A DNA stretch of 64,000 nucleotides, from positions 16,428 through 80,427 of the forward strand of contig WGMI01000010.1 in assembly GCA_016125155.1 (NCBI GenBank), given 5' to 3'. Positions 58,058-64,000 of this stretch are shown here, piece after piece. Source of the stretch: a bacterium (GTDB lineage: Bacteria > Bacteroidota > Bacteroidia > Flavobacteriales > Schleiferiaceae). The notes under the pieces are model-generated. The model was not told where the DNA came from. It worked only from the letters and a program-made list of their open reading frames with translations, and did not search any database. The position numbers and the translations under genes were made by a program. Position 1 is the stretch's first letter. Every line of letters starts with the position of its first letter.

Positions 58058-58920
58058 TTCTATCGATGACCGGATTCGGCAAGGCCGGAGGAGAAAAAGA
58101 AGGCCACCGCATCGAAGTCGAAATTCGATCGCTCAACTCCAAATTTCTCGATCTCAACCTCCGGATTCCCTCTGCGCTGCGGTCGATGGAAACCGCCTTG
58201 CGCGAGCGCTGCCAGCAGAGACTTGAACGGGGCAAGGTCGAACTCCACCTGAGCGTAGAAGGCAACACCCCGACCGAGGCCGCCCAGATTGACCCCGAGC
58301 GCTTTGCGGCCCATCTATCGGTGCTCCGCACCTTGTGCCACACGCATCAATTGGCCGAAGATTCGCTCCTGACCCACGTGCTCCGCATGCCCGGGGTGTT
58401 GCGCGAAACCGAAAGCGCCGCCCCCGAAGGACTGGTGGACGCCTGCCTCGAAGTCGTAGACCGGGCGCTCGATGCCCTCGACGAACACCGCAAAGCCGAA
58501 GGAATGGCTTTGGGTCGCGATCTCAGAGACCAGATTGACCGCATCGCCGAAGGGCTTTCCAAAGTGGAACCCTTTGAGGAAGTTCGGAACAAATCCTATC
58601 GCGAACGCCTCGAAAAAAATCTTTCGGCTTCGGGCATCGAAGTCGACCCGACGCGCTTTCATCAGGAAGTATTGTACGTCCTCGAGCGCTGGGACATCAA
58701 CGAAGAAAAAAAACGGCTTGGCCACCACCTCTCGTTTTTTCGAGAAGCGTTGGAAAAAGACCAACAGCAAGGGCGGAAACTCGGGTTTATCGCGCAGGAA
58801 ATCGGGCGAGAAGTCAATACCCTCGGATCGAAGTGCAACCAGACCGACATCCAAAAAATGGTGGTGGAGATGAAGGAGGCCCTCGAGAAAATCAAGGAGC
58901 AAGTCAACAATGCCCTCTGA
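58054..58920 (+). CDS. yicC: YicC-family endoribonuclease
   Basis: This 288-residue protein starts ILSMTGFGKA, the conserved YicC N-terminus, with RSLNSKFLDLNLRIP next. The DUF1732 C-terminal part follows, ending in FIAQEIGREVNTLGSKCN and coiled-coil helices. YicC proteins have been shown to cleave RNA in E. coli and B. subtilis. Linkage to gmk is seen in many bacteria and is repeated here. ATG 58054 overlaps the transporter stop. Its last 11 bases overlap gmk. Confidence 0.93.
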   Translation: MILSMTGFGKAGGEKEGHRIEVEIRSLNSKFLDLNLRIPSALRSMETALRERCQQRLERGKVELHLSVEGNTPTEAAQIDPERFAAHLSVLRTLCHTHQLAEDSLLTHVLRMPGVLRETESAAPEGLVDACLEVVDRALDALDEHRKAEGMALGRDLRDQIDRIAEGLSKVEPFEEVRNKSYRERLEKNLSASGIEVDPTRFHQEVLYVLERWDINEEKKRLGHHLSFFREALEKDQQQGRKLGFIAQEIGREVNTLGSKCNQTDIQKMVVEMKEALEKIKEQVNNAL

Positions 58921-59488
58921 GAATACCCTCAAACTGCTTTGTTTTTCGGCCCCTTCTGGAGCCGGCAAGACGAGTTTGGTCCGGGCGCTGATTGAACGCA
59001 TCCCCGAGCTGTCGTTTTCGATTTCGGCTACTTCAAGGCCTAGGCGGGGAACCGAACAAGAGGGGGTCGATTATTATTTCCTGTCGCCCGAAGATTTTCG
59101 CCAACGCGCAGCCCAAGGACTACTGCTCGAATGGGAAGAGGTCTATCCCGGTGCGTTGTACGGCACATTGGTCTCGGAAATCGAACGACTCCGCTCCCTC
59201 GGCAAAATCCCCATCCTCGATATGGATGTGTATGGGGCACTCGGGCTTAAAAAACGGTTTGAAACACAGGTGCTGACTGTATTCGTGATGCCCCCGAGCT
59301 TGGATGTATTGCGGCAGCGACTCCAACTGCGGGGCACGGACAGCCCGGAGCGCATCGAAGAACGGCTCGCCAAGGCCAAAGAAGAACTGCGGTTGAGCGA
59401 AGAATTCGACCGCATTGTACTGAACGACGAGTTTGCCATGGCCCTGGAACAGGCCGAAGCGATTGTGCGTCGGTTTATAGAGGAATAA
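58910..59488 (+). CDS. gmk: Guanylate kinase
   Basis: This 192-residue kinase turns GMP into GDP. The P-loop is SAPSGAGKTSLV, followed by the GMP-binding SATSRPRRGTEQEGVDYYFLS segment (residues ~39-58), and WEEVYPGALYGT. The lid and adenine-side residues lie in RLQLRGTDSPERIEERL. Length is normal. ATG 58910 sits inside the end of yicC. NadD follows after 12 bases. Confidence 0.96.
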   Translation: MPSENTLKLLCFSAPSGAGKTSLVRALIERIPELSFSISATSRPRRGTEQEGVDYYFLSPEDFRQRAAQGLLLEWEEVYPGALYGTLVSEIERLRSLGKIPILDMDVYGALGLKKRFETQVLTVFVMPPSLDVLRQRLQLRGTDSPERIEERLAKAKEELRLSEEFDRIVLNDEFAMALEQAEAIVRRFIEE

Positions 59489-59500
59489 AGACCTTTCTAA

Positions 59501-60076
59501 GTGGAAGTTGGACTCTTTTTTGGCTCCTTTAATCCCATCCATCTTGGGCACGTTGTCATCGCCCAATACGCGCTCCACGAAACCGATCTGAACGAGGTAT
59601 GGCTGGTGGTCAGTCCCCACAATCCCCACAAAAACAAAAAAGGGTTGCTTGACGAACGGACCCGGCTCCACCTGGTCAATTTGGCGTTGGAACCCTACCC
59701 CGGACTGCGGTCGAGCAGCATTGAGTTCGGGCTTCCCCGCCCGAGCTACACCGTGTTGACCCTGGCCGCCTTGCGCGAAAAACACCCCGAGCACCGATTT
59801 TCCCTGATCGTTGGGGCCGACAACGCCCAGGGACTGGAAGGCTGGAGAGATGGCCCGCGCATCCTCGAAAACCACCGCGTTTGGGTCTATCCCCGAGGCG
59901 AGTTCCGTCCCCCCGCTCCCCTGCCCCACGCCTCGATGCAGTGGTTGAACGCGCCCTTGATGGAGTTGAGCTCTACCTACATCCGCGAGACCATCCAAAG
60001 CGGCAAATCTCCGAGCGCCATGCTTTCCGAGCGGGTTTGGGCTTATATAGAGCACAACGGATTGTACCGATGCTGA
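59501..60076 (+). CDS. nadD: Nicotinate-nucleotide adenylyltransferase
   Basis: This 191-residue enzyme joins nicotinate mononucleotide and ATP in NAD synthesis. It has the nucleotidyltransferase opening GLFFGSFNPIHLGH, the substrate-binding VSPHNPHKN, the mid segment LIVGADNAQGLEGW and the end motif SSTYIRETIQSGKSP. The start is GTG 59501, 12 bases after gmk. It is followed by the addB-like gene after 22 bases. Confidence 0.95.
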   Translation: MEVGLFFGSFNPIHLGHVVIAQYALHETDLNEVWLVVSPHNPHKNKKGLLDERTRLHLVNLALEPYPGLRSSSIEFGLPRPSYTVLTLAALREKHPEHRFSLIVGADNAQGLEGWRDGPRILENHRVWVYPRGEFRPPAPLPHASMQWLNAPLMELSSTYIRETIQSGKSPSAMLSERVWAYIEHNGLYRC

Positions 60077-60098
60077 CGCCCTAACGTACATTCGAGCC

Positions 60099-62843
60099 AT
60101 GCCGCTCCTCGACCGCCTTTCCGAAGCCATCTTGGCCGAAGCCCCCGACCGCCGCCATCGGTTCGCCTATATTTTGCCGAGCCGAAGGGCCTGTTTGGTG
60201 TTGAAAAACAAATTGCGCGAGCGGACAGAATCCGGTTTTATGGCTCCCTTGATTCTGAGCATCGAAGACTTTGTGCGCCGCCAAACGGGACAGCGCCCCA
60301 TAAGCCGCATCGAGGCGCTGGGGCTGTTGTACGAAGCGTGGAAAGCCGAAGTAGGACCCGAGGCCGATCCCTTGGCTTTTATGCGGTGGGGCCCCGTATT
60401 CCTCGACGATTTGGACGAGCTCGAGCAAGCCGGTGCCCACCGGAGTTCGGCACTCCGGCACCTCGAAGACTACAAAGTCCTCGAGCAGTGGGGCATTGCA
60501 GAAGACGAGCAACAAAGCGAACACGTTCGGCGCTATCTCGATTTTTGGAAAAAACTGCCCGTGGTGGCCGAGCGGTTTCTTGCGCTTTCTGCGGAACGCG
60601 GTCTAGCGCTCGGGGGAACCGCTACACGCCGTGCCGCGGAAAATGCCCTCGATTCGACCCAGCGGTGGATGGAGCGCGAGAGGCTGTATCAACTGGTGTT
60701 TGCGGGTCTCAATGCATTGAGTCCTATGGAAGAACGGTGGATCCGCGCCTTGGTCGATGCTGGCTGGGCCCAGTTCCGCATCGATGCCCACCCCTACTTG
60801 CTCGAACCCGAACAGGAGGCCGGGGTCTTTTTGAGGCGGTATGCTTCCTGGGGCGTTCGACCCGAACCCCAAGCGGACGCATTGAGCGAACGTCCAGCCC
60901 GATGGACCTCTTGGGGCGTCTCGGGGTCTGGTGCCCAGCTCAAATTGGCGGCCCAACTCCTACTCGACTGGGTGGAGCGCGAGGGTCCCGAGGTTTTGTC
61001 GCGTTGCGCTTTGGTCTTGGCCGACGAATCGCTTTTGCCCGCCGCCTTGAGTGCCCTGCCGGAAGCGCTCGGCCCGTTCAACATCACCATGGGGCTCAAG
61101 CTCACTGACCAACCCCTTTTTGCGGCCTTTGAACGCTTGGTCGAGGTTGTAGAGCGCTCTCGAATTTCTCCCAACCTGCGCAGGGCAGAACTCGAGGAAC
61201 TCGAATCCTTGTTTCGACCCTATTTTGAAATGCCTGCCAGTGCCCCATCAGAGCCCCTGGGCCAGGAGAACTCGGGCAGGTCGCGAGCGGAGAATGGATC
61301 GCTGTTTATTGGGCCGGACCAATGGGATTCCGTGGTCTCGGCACCAGCCCGTGTACTCTCAGACATTCTGCACTCGGACCAGCCCTTGCAAAAAGCCGCC
61401 GATTGGGCCCTGGGCTTGGCGGAAGGCGAGACCGACCGGTTTACGGCCCAAGCCGCTGAACTTTGCGCCCTCTGCCTGAGGGCCTTGGACGAGACTCAGG
61501 CAACTTTCGGAACAAAGCTGAACACCGCGTTGTGGTTCCGGCTTTTGGCCGCTGAGCAAAAACTCAACTTTGTGGGCGAACCCTTGGTGGGGCTGCAGAT
61601 TATGGGGGTTCTCGAAAGCCGGGCTCTGGGGTTTGAAAAACTGATTGTGGTATCGGTCAACGAAGGCCGTTTGCCCAAGGCGCAACACCCCGTGAGCCTC
61701 CTGCCCCCTGATCTGCGCAAAGCACTTTCGCTCCATGGCATCTTTGAAAACGACGCCCTCTATGCCCACCACTTTTTCCAGTTGTTGAGCGAAAGTGGAG
61801 AAGCGCACTTGTTGTGGAACGCCCAGGGCCATGCACTGGGAGGGGGGGAGCCGAGCCGTTTTTTGCGTCAAATCGAAAGCGAATGGACACGGACCTATCC
61901 GCGAACCCTCCACTTCGAAAAACGGCGTACCGAAGCCAAATTGCCCGCTGACTTGGGTCAAATGCCTGAAGTCCAGAAGACCCCAGAGGTACTCGAAGCC
62001 TTGCGGGCTTGGTCGGAGCGGGGCATGAGCCCCAGTGCGCTGTCGCTTTATGTGAAGGATCCGGTGGCTTTCTATTACCGCTATCTGGTCCATTTGGAGG
62101 AAGATCGACCTCCGGGACTTGTAGACGCCGCCTTATTTGGCACCTTGGTTCACCGACAATTGCAGCTCCACTTTGAATCCTATATCGGCCGAACGTGCAC
62201 GGTCCAGGACGTAACCGGGATGCTCAAAAATGTCGAGACGGTGTACCGGCAAGCACTCGAAGAGAAATCGCTCGACCCGGATCGCGCTCAAGGAGTCAAT
62301 TGGCTGGGGTTGAGCATGACGCGCAAGCACGTAGAGGAATGGCTCAAGGTAGAAGCGGAAGCGCTCCAAGAAGAGGGTCCGGTGCAGATCGAAGCCTTGG
62401 AGACCAAGCTCAAGGCCGTTCCGGTGGCCGAAGGGGTACTGCTCACGGGCGTCATAGACCGAATTGAATACAGCGCGGAGTATCCCAAAGTCCCTAAAAT
62501 GCTCGACTACAAAACCGGGGGCGTCTTGGCGGGCGATCTCAACATCAAAGAGCTCGATCAGTTGTTTCGACCCCGACACGACAAGGCTTTCCAGCTGATG
62601 TGTTACGCCCTTATGATCGCCCAAACCCGCGACCTCGAACACGTGCAGGCCTGCATTTCCAGTACCGTCAAACCCCGGGCGAAGCGGGTACCCCTGGTGG
62701 TGAACGATTCCAAGCTCATACCGCGTGCGGTACTCGATGATTTCGGGTGCAAATTGGCGGAATTGCAGGCACAAATGATGAATCCCCACACCCCTTTCAA
62801 GGCCGATCTGGACTTTAGAGACCCTTCCGATGACTTTTCCTGA
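60099..62843 (+). CDS. AddB/RexB-like recombination nuclease (PD-(D/E)XK family)
   Basis: This 914-residue protein opens HRFAYILPSRRACLVLKNKL, an inactivated helicase-like start without a P-loop. A long central UvrD-like region follows, including GFEKLIVVSVNEGRLPK. The C-terminus is a PD-(D/E)XK nuclease: SALSLYVKDPVAFYYRYLV, ALFGTLVHRQLQLHFE, then GVIDRIEY with MLDYKTGG and FQLMCYALM, giving the catalytic D...D-x-K and Q-x-x-x-Y. These are hallmarks of AddB in double-strand-break repair. The iron-sulfur cysteines of the Bacillus protein are not apparent. The AddA partner is not in the window. It overlaps the next gene by 14 bases. Confidence 0.88.
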   Translation: MPLLDRLSEAILAEAPDRRHRFAYILPSRRACLVLKNKLRERTESGFMAPLILSIEDFVRRQTGQRPISRIEALGLLYEAWKAEVGPEADPLAFMRWGPVFLDDLDELEQAGAHRSSALRHLEDYKVLEQWGIAEDEQQSEHVRRYLDFWKKLPVVAERFLALSAERGLALGGTATRRAAENALDSTQRWMERERLYQLVFAGLNALSPMEERWIRALVDAGWAQFRIDAHPYLLEPEQEAGVFLRRYASWGVRPEPQADALSERPARWTSWGVSGSGAQLKLAAQLLLDWVEREGPEVLSRCALVLADESLLPAALSALPEALGPFNITMGLKLTDQPLFAAFERLVEVVERSRISPNLRRAELEELESLFRPYFEMPASAPSEPLGQENSGRSRAENGSLFIGPDQWDSVVSAPARVLSDILHSDQPLQKAADWALGLAEGETDRFTAQAAELCALCLRALDETQATFGTKLNTALWFRLLAAEQKLNFVGEPLVGLQIMGVLESRALGFEKLIVVSVNEGRLPKAQHPVSLLPPDLRKALSLHGIFENDALYAHHFFQLLSESGEAHLLWNAQGHALGGGEPSRFLRQIESEWTRTYPRTLHFEKRRTEAKLPADLGQMPEVQKTPEVLEALRAWSERGMSPSALSLYVKDPVAFYYRYLVHLEEDRPPGLVDAALFGTLVHRQLQLHFESYIGRTCTVQDVTGMLKNVETVYRQALEEKSLDPDRAQGVNWLGLSMTRKHVEEWLKVEAEALQEEGPVQIEALETKLKAVPVAEGVLLTGVIDRIEYSAEYPKVPKMLDYKTGGVLAGDLNIKELDQLFRPRHDKAFQLMCYALMIAQTRDLEHVQACISSTVKPRAKRVPLVVNDSKLIPRAVLDDFGCKLAELQAQMMNPHTPFKADLDFRDPSDDFS

Positions 62844-63777
62844 CCGCATTCCGACCCGCGCTCAACTCGAAGAGGCCCTCGAGGTGGTCGGACGCTCTGT
62901 GCACCGCACCCCGCTGCTGCGCAGCAGACGCATCGACGAGGCGCTGGGTTGCTGCGTGATGTTCAAATGCGAGAATTTTCAGAAAACGGGCTCGTTTAAG
63001 GCGAGGGGTGCGGTGTTTGCGCTCAGCACCCTAGAACCTGAAATCGAATCGGTTGCGACCCATTCTTCGGGCAACCACGGTCAGGCGCTGGCCTGGGCGG
63101 CGCAACAAAGCGGGCGCAAGGCCTACATTGCCGTGCCAAACAACGCCCCTCAGGTCAAACTGGCTGCCATGCGGGAATACGGGGGCGAAATCCTGCTGTG
63201 CGCCCCGACTGCCGCAGCCCGAGAAGCCGCCTTGCAGCAGTTGGTCGAGATGCATGGGGCACATGCGGTTCCTCCTTTCGACGATTTTCGGATTGTTGCC
63301 GGGCAGAGTACGGTCTTTCAGGAAGCGTTGTCGCAAATGCGGTTGGAAGGGAAAGAACCGCATGCCGTTGTGGCCCCCGTAGGCGGGGGTGGGCTGATGG
63401 CGGGAACGGCCTTGGCTGCAGAATATTTCGCACCCGACTGTGCGGTGTGGGCAGGAGAACCGGAAGGGGCCGACGATACCGCCCGATCGATGGTAGCGGG
63501 GCAACGCCTCCCGATGATCGACCCCCAGACCATTGCCGATGGGCTCCGAACGGGCATCGGCGTCCGCAACTTCGGAGTGCTTCAACCGCGGCTCAAAGGC
63601 GTGCTCCGGGTCAGCGATGCCGAAATTCTCGGTGCGCTGCGGTGGATCAACCAAGCGCTAAAAATCGTGGTTGAACCTTCGTGTGCGGTGCCCTTGGCAG
63701 CCCTTTTTCGGTATCCCGAATACTTCCAAGCGCAAACAGTGCTCGTGATTCTGAGTGGAGGGAATACCGATGGATAA
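62830..63777 (+). CDS. Threonine/serine dehydratase (PLP, fold type II)
   Basis: This 315-residue enzyme has the PLP lysine in KTGSFKARGA (~57), the substrate loop SSGNHGQALAW, the phosphate-binding glycine loop PVGGGGLMAG and the pyrimidine-side ILSGGN. It lacks an ACT regulatory domain, so it is the catabolic type: threonine dehydratase or a serine racemase-like protein. It would deaminate threonine or serine to an oxo acid. The start overlaps the addB-like gene by 14 bases, so it ends the yicC-gmk-nadD run. The downstream repeat region follows at once. Confidence 0.92.
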   Translation: MTFPDRIPTRAQLEEALEVVGRSVHRTPLLRSRRIDEALGCCVMFKCENFQKTGSFKARGAVFALSTLEPEIESVATHSSGNHGQALAWAAQQSGRKAYIAVPNNAPQVKLAAMREYGGEILLCAPTAAAREAALQQLVEMHGAHAVPPFDDFRIVAGQSTVFQEALSQMRLEGKEPHAVVAPVGGGGLMAGTALAAEYFAPDCAVWAGEPEGADDTARSMVAGQRLPMIDPQTIADGLRTGIGVRNFGVLQPRLKGVLRVSDAEILGALRWINQALKIVVEPSCAVPLAALFRYPEYFQAQTVLVILSGGNTDG

Positions 63778-64000
63778 GCCCGCGTCCAACAGTTTCGCTG
63801 TGGCATTGCATAAAATCCTCACCTGCAGAGGCCGCAACACGGTCTCTCACCGCCAATTTTCTCGCAGAGGCCGCAAAGACCCCCGCAGGGGCCGCAGAGT
63901 GTTTGAACAACCCACCTTGTTTCCGTCTTTCATGGGAAATTTCTGAGTGCCGTTCATATTGAATCAATGGAAACTCACTCTGCACACTCTGCGTGAACCC
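63778..64000. repeat. Interspersed GCAGAGGCCGCA repeat region, cut by the window end
   Basis: The word GCAGAGGCCGCA occurs at 63825-63836 and 63864-63875, with GCAGGGGCCGCA at 63885-63896. The last 25 bases hold CTCTGCACACTCTGCGTGAA, the opposite-strand version. I recall similar CTCTGCG-type interspersed repeats in environmental Bacteroidota. No gene is supported here; the short frames at 63681-63962 only mirror the repeat. Confidence 0.6.

Noticed and set aside
63681..63962. Short plus-strand frames after the threonine dehydratase gene
   Set aside because: They overlap the dehydratase end and run through the GCAGAGGCCGCA repeat, giving low-complexity basic translations without any gene signal.

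Overview
The window is one continuous, gene-dense bacterial chromosome segment of moderately high GC. It is almost certainly Bacteroidota. The evidence is a MurF-alanine racemase fusion, a type IX secretion (T9SS) C-terminal sorting domain, a DUF4271-hemD-rnpA run, a GWxTD lipoprotein, a YtxJ (bacillithiol-linked) protein, TlpA/DUF4369 and DUF1573 proteins, LpxK (so a Gram-negative envelope), and repeated TAnnTTTG-type -7 promoter elements. I cannot name a genus. No rRNA, tRNA, CRISPR array, intact insertion sequence or prophage is visible.

Layout. (1) 1-12665, minus strand: an exopolysaccharide locus. In transcription order it holds Wza-like export lipoprotein, Wzc-like tyrosine autokinase with a (Tyr-Gly)7 tail, a WbpD-like acetyltransferase, a WbpB-like oxidoreductase, a winged-helix/nucleotidyltransferase-like regulator, a UDP-sugar dehydrogenase, four consecutive sulfotransferase-like genes, a Wzx-type flippase and a polymerase-like membrane protein cut by the window edge. 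This suggests a sulfated, acetamido-uronate-containing Wzx/Wzy polymer. (2) 12790-18702: glutaryl-CoA dehydrogenase (minus), then universal stress protein, DUF4271, hemD, rnpA and a CtpA protease (plus). (3) 18699-27397: a second surface-glycan cluster. Thymidine kinase, MurF-Alr, flippase, GT2, WecA-like transferase and an O-antigen ligase-like protein are chained by 4-base stop/start overlaps on the minus strand. A plus-strand ligase paralogue converges on the last gene and overlaps it antisense. (4) 27477-35146: a proline-rich unknown, lipoproteins, TrkA, a trans-sulfuration enzyme, ValS and a tandem family of three paralogous lipoproteins. (5) 35149-41772: rlmB, a GWxTD lipoprotein, an Omp85-like barrel, ung, a tiny lipoprotein overlapping ytxJ, an outer-membrane unknown and lipA. 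(6) 41963-46038: a 1,054-residue T9SS-exported beta-propeller protein with an intrinsic terminator, then an AT-richer scar with degenerate ~97-base repeats and an IS3 orfA remnant. (7) 46039-56735, minus: a DASS transporter, TlpA-like, gatB, lpxK, miaA, a biotin-dependent carboxyltransferase, murB, an aminotransferase and a DUF1573 protein with a textbook Bacteroidota promoter. (8) 56736-57106: non-coding, with an 11-base tandem repeat. (9) 57107-63777, plus: EamA, yicC, gmk, nadD, an AddB-like nuclease and a threonine dehydratase. (10) 63778-end: a repeat element with no supported gene.

The strongest leads are the four-sulfotransferase exopolysaccharide locus, the three-member lipoprotein family, the overlapping convergent ligases with a probable CTG start, and the repeat-rich scar. 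Most of the rest is ordinary housekeeping. All functions are read from motifs and family resemblance; no searches were run.
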